In this document: positions 23,001 through 34,842 of the stretch, one piece after another
How positions within the stretch are numbered: position 1 is the first letter of the stretch
Layout: every line of letters begins with the position of its first letter
From: Watersipora subatra
Taxonomy: Eukaryota; Bryozoa; Gymnolaemata; Cheilostomatida; Watersiporidae
NCBI RefSeq assembly: GCF_963576615.1
Contig: NC_088711.1
Span: 11,030,869-11,094,868 of the forward strand
Length of the DNA: 64,000 nt
Reading direction: 5' to 3'
Notes under the pieces: generated by a model
The model's database searches: none
What the model saw: the letters and a program-made list of their open reading frames with translations, nothing else
What the model was told of the DNA's origin: nothing
Translations under genes and position numbers: made by a program

Positions 23001-26000
23001 CAACGCGTTTGTAAAAAATTTTGTGTAAAACTTGGAAAGTCCGGTGCTGAGATGCTCCAAATGTTACGGACAGCTTATGGAGACTTTGCCCTTAAGAAAA
23101 CAGCCTGTTATGAATGGCACAAAAGATTTAGAGAGGGAAGGACAAGTACTAAAGATGATGACCGCATGGGCAGACCGGCAACTTCAAGGGCCACAACTGC
23201 CACAGACCTTGTGAGGCAGCAGGTGATGGGAGATAGGCGATTGACTATACGGGAAATATCAGCAGAAAGTGGGCTTTCTTATGGTACATGTCATCTTATT
23301 ATCACTGAAGATTTAGGCATGAGAACGATCTCTGCAAAGATGATACCCAAACTGCTCACTGACGACCAAAAAGAAAAAAGAGTTAGCTGTTGTATCAAAC
23401 TAAAAGATGCTTTAACACAAGACCCTGACTTTATTTCAAAAGTTGTGACTGGGGATGAAAGTTGGGTCTATAGATATGACCCAGAGACCAAATCACAAAG
23501 TTCTCAATGGAAATCCTCTGACTCTCCTAGGCCTAAAAAAAGCTAGAATGTCTCGCTCAAATGTAAAACCGCTGCTGATAACATTTTTCGACATTAGAGG
23601 TGTGGTACACTCTGAATTTCTGCCACATGGTCAAACTGTGAATCAGCATGTGTACAAAGACATTCTGATAAGACTTACAGACAGTATCAGAAGGAAACGT
23701 CGAGATTTGTGGCTCTCAGGTGACTGGTACCTACACCATGACAATGCTCCGGCTCACACCTCATTGATGGTACGTCGGTATTTGGCAAAAAATAAGGCGA
23801 CTGTGCTTAACCATCCCCCTTATTCACCTGATTTAGCACCATGTGACTTCTACCTATTCCCCAAAATCAAATTGACAATGAAAGGTGAAAGATTTGACGA
23901 CATACCAACTATTCAAGAAAATGTGACGAGACAACTCCGAAGCCTCACGGAAAGTGATTTCCAGCATTGCATGGATCAGTGGAAACACAGATGGGACAAG
24001 TGCATAGCAAGCTCAGGCGATTACTTTGAAGGGGACAGTTTAAATTAGGTAATTACGATTAACGGTTTTTGTGTACTGAAACAATTCCTGGAACTTTACG
24101 ATCGCCCCTCGTACATAGCCTTGTGCAACAGGTGCCTTTGACAGCACCTAGCCTTATGCAAAAGGTGCTCACTGACAACGAATAACATTGTGACATGTAC
24201 TCATCTACAGCACATAGCCTTATGCAGCAGGTGCCCTCAACAACACATAGCCTTAGACAACAGATGCCCATTGACAGCGCATAGCCTTACGCAGCAGCTC
24301 ATCGACTTGTCTACTATTTGTAGACAAGCATCTTGAGCTGGAAGAGAAGTTAGCTCAGTTCATGAGATGTGAGGAGGCTATTCTATATTCTTATGGTTTT
24401 TCTACTATTGCCAGCGCTATCCCTGCATATGCCAAGAGAGGAGATGTCCTTTTTGTGTAAGATAGCTGATATCCTCTTCTTCTTAGTACTATTGATCCAC
24501 TAGTAGTCTTATTCAGTAGGTGAATTCAACATTTATTGTTGTCAACAACTCTGTAATGATATACCTCAGTGTGCACATGGTGGTATTCACTTGAATTCAG
24601 TGCAAGCTTTCAGTGTAAACAGTTGACATGTAAACAGTGTAAATTCAGTGTAAACACTTGAATTCAGCCAACAATGTTAAAGACATATTCACTTCTCTTA
24701 TGGCTGATTATACCCTAGGACACTTATATTTCGCTAGTATTTAGTTTCGTGAGTAGCATACAGAGTAAAATTTTGCTGCAACTTAATTTCGCAGCTCTGA
24801 TGAGTGCGAAAATATAGTGATGTGAAAATAAATGCAGTGGAACAAAAATCATTAGTTTCCTCAGGTCCCGTTCACTGGTACGAAATATTTTTCAATTTGG
24901 GACTAGTTTGTATTTGTGAACCGCAGGTAGAAATGTGTAGGTGAGATCGATAATGCAATTTGATCGCCGGTCCCTGCCGCCGTGACTGATGTGATACCAA
25001 TATTAGATCTCAAGTATTTATAGCACGAGATGGCAGGCCCGTATTCCCTGGGGCGGCTGGCCGGCTGAGCCGCCCCAACTTTTTAAAAACTTTTCGCAGC
25101 CAAGTACAGTCAAACTCGGATAACTCGCCCTCAGATAAAATGTAACATTTCATCTCAAACATAAGGTTAACTTGAACGGATTTGTTTGGTCCGTTCCCGC
25201 GCAATGATAAACTGCTTCAGATAACTCGACCTCAACATCATTTATTCGAAAAGTTATTTGCCCAACGGCTATGGAGACGGTTTTTATTGCTGTTGAATAT
25301 CACTTTATTCCAAGCCATAGAGACAAACATCAACTTTTAGTAGTTCTTAGGCGTCATTATTAACATCATCAGCGGCAAAATATTCTTGTTAAGAACTATT
25401 ATAAAGGTTTGCAAAATATCAAGTTTTACCAAACATCCGCTTGGCCATGTCCCATCGAAAGCGTGGAAACCTCCGTATGAACTTAAAATAAAATCGGCAA
25501 AATTGATCTTTGTTAAAAGGCTCAAAAGAAAAAGATGTCTTTTTTCTGAGCGTTTTAACTGCGGTCAAGTTTTGCCTATTTTAATTTAAAAACGTCTCGT
25601 CAGACACATCACCTAAAACAAAACAAATCTCAAAAAATAGAAAAATGTTGATACTTTCCGATAAAAATTTTCAAACTTCACATGGGAGGCCCGGCTGAGG
25701 CCCTACATAAGAGAACCCTGTTGGGGGCTTACACCGCCCCCCTTCACACCCCAGGTGTTCATAACTAGTCGCCTCTCATTAGCTGCCCCAACTTGCAACT
25801 AGTGAATATAGGCATGCACAGTTGCCATGGCTCCGGGTTGTTATTGTTTTTGGTTGATAATAAAATTCATCACCACAATAATTATTACTCAATTTTATGA
25901 CTTTCCCTATCAGACTTTCGCCCTCATCAGTTACAAATTCAGTGACTAAACTAATATCATCATCTTCCTCATTTGTCTAGGCTTTTCCAAAATAACTTAT

Positions 26001-29000
26001 TATCTTAATTTGTTTTGCTATGCTGCTCAGTCGGTGTATCAGCTATAATGAGTTTAGGAGAAATTGCCCAATGAGCCAACCACACTCAAAAATTGCCTGC
26101 ATTTCTAATATGACGATTTTATTGTGAATATCAATGAACAAAGCTATTTAATTTCGCGTTTTCGCTCGTTCGTTATGATAGTTTAGTTTCGCTAATGAAA
26201 TTTTTGCGAGAGGATGACTCCGCAAAAATGCGAAAGTTAGATGCCGCGAATACATAGTGTCCTAGGGTAGTTGTGGTATATTTTTGCTCTATTCGCCCTT
26301 ATCATTAGATTATAGCTCATATTCCTCAGATTATAGCTCATATTCCTGCTGGAGCACTCTTGTCTTGGCTAGCAGTTTTAGACCCTAGTCTTAGTTTGGC
26401 TATTTCTAGCCTCGCCAATTCTCGTAACATTTATAAGTTATAACGGTGTTTTTTATTGATAGTTTTTATGTTTGTTTAGTTTGCTGGCTGTTTTATGATT
26501 TTTAGCAATAGTAAGACAATTATTCGAAGTCAAAAATTGTTGCAGAGATGAAGGCGTTTGTTTTCCTATTCAAAAAGGATTAGAGGCATCCCGTAGCAGT
26601 GTCAGGTACTTCAAGCATAATGATATGGCTGATTTGGAACGGCTGCTTGAGGAGCAAGCCATTGAGGACCAAAAGGTGTGGTGGGGGTGCTTTCAAAGTT
26701 TTTGAACCTACTTGCAAGATCATAGGCTATATTTAGGCACTGCAGGCAGATGTTTTGGCACTTGCTGTATGCAGAATGAAATCCAGGATTCTACATAAAA
26801 CGACTGTATGCTACCAGCTACATATGAAGTGCTTTTATCGAAACCTGCTTTTGTTATATCAATAATAGTTGTAGATGTCTAGTATTCAGTGTATGTGTGT
26901 ATGTGTAGTGTGCTACATGACTATGATTGTCAATGTGTTTTTGTATTTAGAATCCAAGAAAGGCCAAAGTGACGAGACGCTTTCTCATAGTAGAAGGAAT
27001 ATATATGAACTATGGTGACATTTGCCCTCTGCCTAAGTTGGTAAGTTGTAAGGGCTCGGCACTCGCCCATTCAGTGTTTGCTACCTCATGAATAATCTTA
27101 CAGTTACGGAAGGTTCGATCCTAAGCACGAAATATTTTTAATAAATTCCAAAGGTCATTGATAAACTCGAGTGTTTGTTCATGTTAATTATATTTTTGTT
27201 AGATCTAGTGAATGTCTTAGAGTATTGAGAAGATGACCAGAGTGGTAGAGTCTATAAAGTCTTTAGTGGGAAAGCATGCTATGTATTAGTTCTCTCTAGC
27301 TGTCTATTCTGACCTCTGTAGATCGAGCTCAAGTACAAATACAAGGTGAGGATATTCCTCGAGGAGAGTGTCTCATTCGGGGTGCTCGGAGAGACAGGCC
27401 GAGGTGTAACTGAGCATTTCAACTGTGAGGTACCGTGTAGCATTCATCATTATTCCTGTATGCAGGTGTTGTGTTTGACCTTTGCTTGTCTTCAGCATGT
27501 AATGTGCAATGCTTAATCCAAATATATGAATCTCAGTCTTTGTTTGTCTTTTGTTTTCCCTTCTGTGTCCAGTTATAGTGATCAAAATTTAGCGATCAAA
27601 AATCCGCTTCAAAAATAGAAAAATAGCATTCAAATTGCAAATCGACAAACAAGCGCGCCTAACCACTAGGCTAAGACTTTCTTATCATTACTAATGCTCT
27701 CACATGTAGGTACAAATGTATATCCTTATCGCGATTACACACACTAAATATGCACTTACTATTTTTAATCAATATTACTTTTTACTATTGTTATTTTCTT
27801 TGGAAAATTTTTAAAAGGTTGTTTTTTCAGTATTACCGTTACCTATTTTTTTAATTTATAATTTTTAAATGTGCCATTTTAATTTCTAATGTGCTATTAC
27901 AATACTATTTTTCGATTTGGTAAATCTTTAAAGGCTAAATAGACAGATGTATTATCTAAAATAGGAATTGCCTCTACATTCTTTCTTTGTTTGGTCAGAC
28001 AGAGTATTTGACAAAGACAGTCTGATACCTCATTTTTACGTTTGTACCAGTAACGAGAGGTACCAGTATCAACCATCAAAACTTTGCATTCAAGCTTCTG
28101 CTGCAGCGATAACCCTTTTTATACACACAAATCCATGTACTCATTGTTTATTTTTTCTCTTAATTTATTTGAATTGTACAAAAACACTTTTCTCATGATA
28201 TTAAGTTTAAAAGTTGGAATGGTAAATGTTGTATATGTTAAATATAGAATTTAACGCCTGACATTCGTCTAGTATACAATGTACTAGATAGTATGGCTAA
28301 AGTTGTTGTACTAGCGGCCGCTACTTCCTGATGCTGCTTCTTACATTGCATGAGTGTGCGCTGTCCAGTTTTGTATTAAACATGTTATTTTATGTTCAAT
28401 TGGTGTAACAATGGCTTGAACGGTTGAATAGGATCGTCTTAGTTGCTACTTAGATTATTCAGATCATGATTCAAAGGTTATGAAATACCATTATTTGTAT
28501 GTCTTCCTTCTATAGTGAGCTATATGGAGTTTAATTTTTACGTTCAATATATCAACAAATTTCTGAGGCTAGCAGCTTAGTGAAGTTCTGTTTACAGCAT
28601 AACTGGAAGATATCATTTTGTCCTACCTGTCTAGTGGAGACCATATTTTTGGCAAAGACATGATTTTAACTTTTGACTCACTTTTTAACATTACATTAAA
28701 TTATTTTTTATTGTTTATTTTATGTCATTGAATATAGCGTTGAAGTTTTGTTGAAGCACTAGAGGTTCTCAACTTATTTGCAGGTAGAGGATGTGGACAT
28801 GATTTGCTCCAACATAGAATTCGCGATTGGCTCAACAGGCGGATTCTGTTGCGGTAGATCGTTTGTTATAGACCATCAGGTATGTTGACCTTTTTTCTAC
28901 ATCTGAGTAAAAAAGTAGAAAAGTGTAACTGAGCGCCTGAACCAAATGGCCATTAGAATATTACAAGAGTTTGCATTAAGTTTGAACTGCTATTAAATAT

Positions 29001-31954
29001 TAAGAATTGTATGCTCATTTTCAATTGACGTTAGAATGCAAGAGAAGATAATTGCTAATGTTAAGACACAATCAGTAATGCACAGTTGTTTGTATTTCAG
29101 TCATGTTTGCCAAATTGTCATCTGAATTTGTTAGAAAAACTACTGATGAGCAGGCCATGATTCTTCTTACTATTAAACAACGAAAACCTGGTTGAAGGCG
29201 AAAAACACATGTATTTTAGAGCCAAGCTAGCAAGCAACATTGTTTGTTCCTTCTTTTGTAGAGACTATCTGGTTTGGGCTACTGCTTTTCAGCCTCTCTA
29301 CCTCCATTGTTGGCTCAGGGGGCTATCACTGCGCTGAATATCATGCAGCATGAAACAGGTAAAGCTTTTTAGCATACTGTTTTTTCGTATGTTTCTCATT
29401 ACATATCGAAATCATTTCTATTTCTTCTATTTATTGATCATTAAATGATGATGATGATGTTTTCTATGAATACAAGCAAACCTTACGAGGAATCTTTGTA
29501 TGTAAGGTACCTGGAGCAACCTTGGAGTGTTAGCAATGTAACTAGTCATTGCCAAAGTAGTTTTGTGAAATAATTTGAAAGAATAGTCAATGGAACAGTT
29601 AGACCATCTCTTAGTCAGCAGTTAGCAATTTATTTATACTGCCGACATTGATCTAATACTATTTGTTTACTAACAATAATTTTTGAATCACGAGTTATTA
29701 CTTCACTAGCTGTGCTACCCGGCGTTGCCCGGGTAATAAAAAGGTTTTGGACAGAAAAGTGTGTTACTAGTGTGCTATTAGTGTGCTGTTAGTGTGTTAT
29801 TAGTGTGCTATTAGTGTGCTATTAGTGTGTTATTAGTGTGCTACTAGTGTGTTATTAGTGTGCTATTAGTGTGTTATTAGTGTGTTATTAGTGTGCTATT
29901 AGTGTGTTATTAGTGTGCTACTAGTGTGTTATTAGTGTGTTATTAGTGTGTTATTAGTGTGCTATTAGTGTGCTATTAGCGTGTTATTAGCGTGCTATTA
30001 GTGCGTTATTATTGCGTTATTAGTGCGCTATTAGTGTGTTATTAGTAACCTATTAGTGTGCTATTAGTGTGTTATTAGTGTGCTATTGTGTGCTATTATT
30101 GTGTTGTTAGTGTGCTATTAGTGTGCTATTAGTGTGCTATTACTGTGTTATTAGTGTGTTATTAGTGTGCTACTAGTGTGCTACTAGTGTGTTATTAGTG
30201 TGCTATTAGTGTGTTATTAGTGTGCTATTAGTGTGTTATTAGTGCGCTATTAGTGTGTTATTAGTGTGTTATTAGTGTGCTATTAGTGTGATATTAGTCT
30301 GTTATTAGTCTGTTATTAGTGGGCTGTTAGTGGCCTGATCTACAAACCTGACAGGATATTTTACATACACTATCTAAACTTCTGCAGTGCGACTTCAGCC
30401 ATAAATTAAGAGCCACTCTGCTACCACAGATAATCAGCAAGCGTTGCCTTAGGAATGCCCTTTAAACTACTGCTATTTCTTGTTGCAGCGATGTTCTTGG
30501 AACTTCAAAACAAGATCAAATATTTACACCAATTCTTGAAAAGGTAAGTTTGTTTTTTACACCATTTTGTTGCACGTATGGTTTGTCTATTAGTATGTAG
30601 TGGTGCCTATATGTGTTTCTTGTTTAAACTTAGTAGCTCGATGATTACCCATGTTTATGTCTCTATAACATGTTAGAGCTGCAGTCATCAGTTGCTTCTA
30701 CAGAATTTATATGATGTAATGTTACGATGAAGATGAATTTTGATACAGTTTTGTAATGAAGTCCACTTTTAGCATCTCGTGCTGGAATGTAACTAAAGAG
30801 AAATTAAATGGATGTGATATTAAAGTTGGGCGAGCTAGTTACTGACAGTGTCTCTCTTATATTTTTGCTATATTAAACACATCATATACAGTGTATATGT
30901 ACATCCTTCAAACAATGACTATATCATAAAGTCTGGATTATAAAATATGGTTTATGAAATATAAACCACATGGTCACCCAGGCGTGTTTACGTAGACTAT
31001 TAAAATAACAAATTAATTTATAGCTAAATACGTTTGTTCTGGATGTATTGAAGTGATATGTTCTCAACCTGATTATATCAGTTTGACTGTCTCATCGTGT
31101 AGCTTAAAAGGACTGAGTGCGATCAGTGAGCCGTACTCCCCCATCCAGCATCTGGTGCTCTCGCAGTCTGCTCCAACACTGGAAGAGGAAAGGAAGGTAC
31201 TAGACCGGATCGTAGAGGTGTGCATGGCTCAGGGAGTCGCAACGGTTCAAGCCCGATACATTGACAAGTTTGAGTTGAAGGCCGTAAGACCAAGGTATTC
31301 TCTCTCTTATTCAGTTAGTCGAGCCTAGCAAAATCACAGAATCAACAGGTCCAAATGCAATTAAATTATAAAATATAACTAAAATAAGCTTATAGCCACT
31401 AGATATTAAGTATAAATAACTCAACTATATATTATAATTTAAATTAATTAATAAGTCCATAGATAATTTTGCTGGCGAAAAGTTATTTTTGTGTATTATA
31501 TCTACTTTGTAAGCATCTTCAATCACTTGTCACTCAAAGTGTTTCTAAACCACAAGCGATGGCTCTAGTATTTACCCTCTTTTGGTTCAACGTATAAAAT
31601 AACTTCATTGCGATAATTTGTTATTTGACGTGGAGCTAAATTTTTGTAGCTTAATTTGCTGTCGTGTGATAACATAGAATAAATTTCAACGCATCTATTC
31701 TGCATATTTTATATAATGTTAGTATTTTACACTATTGAATGATTGCGTCTAGCTAAATGCTTATCATAGGCTTTCACGAAATACGTCTTGTTAGATCATT
31801 CCTGATGCACCTGCTCCTCTATTCATGTACCTGCTCCTCTATTGTCTCTTTCCTTTTTAGTATCAGGCTCTCAGTCAATGTGAATCTCAGCAAGCTGGAC
31901 CTGAAGGCTGCTGCCGATGCACTGGAGCTGGCCTGTCAAGAAGTCTTAAACTAG
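17005..31954 (+). CDS. SPTLC1: serine palmitoyltransferase long chain base subunit 1
   Basis: Fourteen coding exons join without a phase error: 17005-17091, 18801-18908, 19363-19457, 21102-21195, 21311-21383, 24324-24456, 26546-26675, 26951-27040, 27322-27429, 28784-28879, 29262-29358, 30489-30543, 31103-31294 and 31861-31954. They give 483 aa (human 473). All introns are GT-AG. SPTLC1 pairs with SPTLC2/3 in the ER membrane to condense serine and palmitoyl-CoA, the first step of sphingolipid synthesis. Residues about 30-52 ([17 protein letters not shown]) form the N-terminal membrane anchor. The PLP-transferase fold follows, with [14 protein letters not shown] (Cys143, equivalent to human Cys133, mutated in HSAN1), [50 protein letters not shown] and [14 protein letters not shown]. 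As in all SPTLC1 proteins, the PLP lysine is absent there. The protein ends CQEVLN. A likely poly(A) signal is at 32578-32583. The first exon ([14 protein letters not shown]) is specific to this lineage; the start is the only ATG in phase with exon 2. Confidence 0.96.
19570..19799. mobile_element. 230-bp MITE with perfect 32-bp TIRs, SPTLC1 intron 3
   Basis: Left end TGGGCGTGTTCATAAATAAT is repeated exactly in inverted form at the right end over 32 bp. TA lies on both sides (19568-19569 and 19800-19801). There is no coding content. The perfect TIRs suggest fairly recent insertion. TA target choice fits the Tc1/mariner superfamily, but this terminus is not one I recognise. Confidence 0.8.
19815..19980 (+). 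mobile_element. tRNA-derived SINE, SPTLC1 intron 3
   Basis: An A-box-like TAGTGGTGTACTGGTAG is followed about 40 bp later by the B-box-like GGGTTCAATTCC, giving a tRNA-shaped head. A non-tRNA body and an ATTTTTTAG end follow. It sits directly beside the MITE. Ends are approximate. Confidence 0.5.
21670..22680. mobile_element. about 1 kb TIR element with one exon-like open stretch, SPTLC1 intron 5
   Basis: Inverted ends share TCACAGAAACCATGGTTAAG (21686-21705 and, inverted, about 22642-22663), with weaker pairing outward through TATATGGGTC / TATATGTGTC. Inside, from an ATG near 21910, is an open stretch reading [19 protein letters not shown] and ending at a good donor (AGCAGT|gtaagt near 22021). 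It looks like the first exon of a transposon gene whose remainder has been deleted. I do not recognise the protein. The target duplication is unclear. Confidence 0.5.
22784..24111 (+). mobile_element. mariner transposon, nearly intact, SPTLC1 intron 5
   Basis: The element is 1,328 bp, bordered by TA on both sides (22782-22783 and 24112-24113). Its TIRs begin CGAGGGGTGATCATAAAGTT on the left and, inverted, CGAGGGGCGATCGTAAAGTT on the right, with about four mismatches in the first 28 bp. It carries one transposase gene and has full-length structure. It sits inside a minisatellite: the left flank (CCCTCAACAG) and right flank (CATAGCC) join to rebuild a unit of the array at 24114-24300. Confidence 0.93.
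22983..24048 (+). pseudogene. mariner transposase (DD34D), one apparent frameshift
   Basis: About 354 aa long, normal for mariner. The N-terminal paired-like DNA-binding region includes [20 protein letters not shown], a second helix-turn-helix reads [16 protein letters not shown], and the linker contains GRPATSR. The catalytic triad is complete: [28 protein letters not shown] and [17 protein letters not shown], with 34 residues between the second and third Asp (DD34D). The frame breaks once, in an A7 run at about 23537-23543 that would normally be A6 in the conserved SPRPKKAR motif. The upstream frame then stops at 23544-23546. This may be a real one-base insertion or a sequencing error in a homopolymer. 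No other stop is seen. Confidence 0.92.
24114..24300. repeat. degenerate 36-bp minisatellite interrupted by mariner
   Basis: Units contain CATAGCCTTATGCAGCAGGT followed by a GCCC.TCAACA segment, with about four to five diverged copies. The left flank of mariner (22765-22781) carries the end of another unit. Confidence 0.6.
24713..26267. mobile_element. CCCTAGGACACTTAT-family TIR element, copy A (1.56 kb), SPTLC1 intron 6
   Basis: Ends are inverted (CCCTAGGACACTTATATTTC and, inverted, CCCTAGGACACTATGTATTC) with TA on both sides. Subterminal regions are full of TTTCGC / GCGAAA motifs. There is no transposase. Copies B (47.8 kb) and C (55.5 kb) have the same ends. Copy A is longer than C because another element is inserted at 25034. 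Confidence 0.8.
25034..25816 (+). mobile_element. CAGGCC-ended hAT-like MITE, nested in copy A
   Basis: It starts CAGGCCCGTATTCCCTGGGG and ends with a diverged inverted form (TAGTGAATATAGGCATG). It matches, in opposite orientation, the insertion at 47994-48762. It carries no intact gene; the conserved open stretch ([18 protein letters not shown]) is shared by both copies because they are repeats. An internal pogo-like end (ACAGTCAAACTCGGATAACT, 25106 on) suggests composite origin. No clear target duplication is seen for this copy. Confidence 0.6.
29703..29750. repeat. start of an ACTAGCTG-family repeat
   Basis: ACTAGCTGTGCTACCCGGCG and GTAATAAAAAGG match the start of the 37.3 kb copy. The rest is replaced by the 11-bp satellite that follows directly. 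Confidence 0.6.
29758..30335. repeat. 11-bp minisatellite (TTAGTGTGCTA), SPTLC1 intron 11
   Basis: About 50 tandem copies of an 11-bp unit alternating TTAGTGTGCTA and TTAGTGTGTTA, with scattered variants (GCG, AACC). It begins right after the ACTAGCTG repeat fragment, so it probably expanded from inside that repeat. Confidence 0.92.
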
Positions 31955-34690
31955 TAGCAGTTGATATCGACAGCTAATCATATACATTTTATAGTGACTC
32001 TTAGGTAATCAAACACTTTAATTTGAATATTTGTGTGCGAGATTGATTTTATACCAGCATATTCTGTTTTCGTATCAGCTTCCAACGACTTTTTATTCGC
32101 TATTTATTTTATGATCAGCTGCGTTGGTTAGTTGAAATGAAGTCAACTTTGTACATGTCTAAAATTATAAATCAACTTGGCAGCTGTTTTGTATATAATA
32201 TATACTAACCAATTCAATGAGAGACTAAGTCGCTATAGTCATTTACACTACAATGACTTATCTCTGTAATATTAGTAGCATTAGTCTGTTCACCCATCAC
32301 CTGCCATCACCTGTCAGTACCTGTTATTACCAGTCGCTACCCGCCTTTACTTGTCACAACGTGTCATCATTCCCTGTCACTGCCTGTCATTACCCGTCAC
32401 TAACTGTCATTATACTTGTCATTCCCTGTCACTAACTGTCATTATACTTATCATTCCTTGTCACTATCTGCCGCTACCTTACATTACCTGATCTTACCTA
32501 TCAATAGGTCGTAGATTCACTCAATTGCTATTTGTATTAGTGGTAGTGAAGTATGTGTTGATACTGCTGACTTATGAAATAAATCGTTTCCAATGAGACA
32601 CCAGTTAGCATTTTCATTTATCAGCAACATCGATATCTGTGAATTTGAGAAAAAATCCCAGAGTATATTTTAGATTCTTCCCATTACAGTTTAACAATGA
32701 CATGTGTGTGGCTATCTTGGAGCTCATGATAACCTGAGGATTGTAATGACATGCAGTATGACATGATCATCTGCACATGTATGTTTACCTTTTTCTGTTT
32801 GAGATTTTTGGTCTCAAATCGCCTGAGCAGCGCTACAACCCTGCAATGAAACCAACTAGAACAGCAACTTGTGTAGCAACTTACAAAGAAAAAATATATT
32901 TCCTATTGACAGTATTTGAGATTTTTTTATTGCTATTACACAAGATCCCCTCACAGGGAAATTTTATTGGTCCAAATAAAGCTGGAAAGTTAGGTCTGTA
33001 TGATGAGAAACACTACATTTGAAATATTTTCTTTGCAAGTCAAAAAAACTAAGTAGCTTTATCTCCTTATATATTATGGATATAAAAAAAATTCAATTTA
33101 TAAATTTAAACAAACACTTTAGCTCATTATCAAGCGGATACCTTCATATCACATGTACATGTTTATATATAGTTGACTATTAGCTTATCTTAAAAAGTTG
33201 GGTGTTTTGGAAAAATTCCAAGAGAATTTACCAGAAAAATTGAACAAAACGCGAAAGTTTGTTGGGTTGACTTTGTTCAACAAAGTGTTTTTGCCGGTTT
33301 AGGCCAGCAACAATGCTACACCATCACACAATTTTCACTCATTCTTTCTGTTAATATGGAATAGCAATGGCTTCACCAGAAACCTGCATTAGGTGCCACT
33401 TACACTCATAATTGATTTGTGTGTCACATGATCATGTTTATTGATTAAGGTAAGACATTTCCACAGAGATTTTTTTTCCAATATTTCTTCCAAGTACATG
33501 TACATGCATGATCTGTTTAGTAGATTAATTTTTATAAATATTTTACTGTTGATGAACTAGTAGTGGAGGTGGACTAAACATAGTACTAGATATGAGAAGG
33601 TTATGAATAATACTGGTAGCTTAAAGTGATATACATGCAGCTTGCAAGGCTTTACATGTACATCTCATGATCAAGTGTTGGTAGTTCTTGCAAAACCAAT
33701 TTTTATAAGATTTGTGCAAAAATTTGCCATATATCTTTTTCTAAGATTGATTGGTTATTTTCAGTATATAAAACTTTTAAAGAGTTTATTTTTTGCAGCA
33801 ATATATGGTAGTTCTTTTTGATAAACTTTAAAAACCATCTAAAGTTAATTTATTTCAAGCCTTCTGCGCATATTAATTAGTCTGGTTTATAAAGCAATTG
33901 CAAACTGCCTATAAAGTTATCGTTTGCCTGATAGATAAAAAAAATTCTTTACACCCATTTGTAAATTCTCGTAAGATATTTCAAAATTTTCGTTCACAAA
34001 TGTTACAAATTTCATAAATGCTAAGATGGTGCTAATTTAAAATTAATCAAAAATAAGGGAAGGTAAGTACTGTAGTAAGAGTAAATATTATAATGAAAGA
34101 ATTCTATAACTGTTTTATTTCATTTATTTTAAAACATCCACTCTTTGAATGTTCCGTCTCCTGTTTATTGCTGCCTCATGCTATGTGGAAGTTTGTTATT
34201 TGGTGCAAGTAATAAATGGATCATTTTTATCAAAAACATATTGCAGGTTTTCAGCTCAACATTAGCAGTAGCTGTTTCTACCGCTAAAATAATCACACTA
34301 TGTAGTGAAAAATACGATCATATTTGAGTCAACACAGTAAACACGGGACTGATGTTGCAGGCCGAGAAGGCAGTCATATAATGATCAATCACATATGATG
34401 CCATCAATTTATCTTGTCATTGTAGCATAGCTATGTATGTATAGCTAAGCTAGATATATTACCATAGCTAATGTTACAACGGTATCTGCGTAAGCTGATC
34501 TTTTACTGTTTGCGTATAGCCTAGAGTTTGTGGGCAGTCAACCAAATATGTTCAAGGATTGACAGAATAAACTGAAAAATGTGCATATTGTCTGTATTCA
34601 TACGTCACAGCTAAGCCAGATGTAAGGAGAATATTTTGGCAGACAGAATAAATGATATTACAATAAGGTTTACGTAATTTAGCAGGGCGA
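31955..34690. other. SPTLC1 3' UTR and intergenic AT-rich DNA
   Basis: The SPTLC1 3' UTR probably runs to about 32600 (AATAAA at 32578). It includes a degenerate CCTGTCATTACC / CACTAACTGTCATT tandem tract at about 32290-32500. No other gene is recognised. Confidence 0.45.
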
Positions 34691-34700
34691 GCATTGTGGA

Positions 34701-34709
34701 TATAAAAGG
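34701..34709 (+). promoter_or_regulatory. TATA box of the candidate small secreted-protein gene
   Basis: TATAAAAGG lies about 140 bp upstream of the ATG at 34843. A start site about 30 bp downstream would give a 5' UTR of about 110 nt. Confidence 0.4.
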
Positions 34710-34842
34710 TGGCTGATGACTCCTGCAAACAGTCAAATCAAAGAAGTGGTACTCATGTTCTACTCTTGTTTACATTTGTCGTTCTTATTATTATTAGTTG
34801 TTGTGTAATTTTTTTCTCAGTAAAATATTAGTAACAATATGC

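Noticed and set aside
25386-25589. Open frame [18 protein letters not shown] also found near 48.3 kb, suggesting a conserved gene
   Set aside because: Both lie in copies of the same non-autonomous MITE, so the similarity is repeat homology. No known domain is seen.
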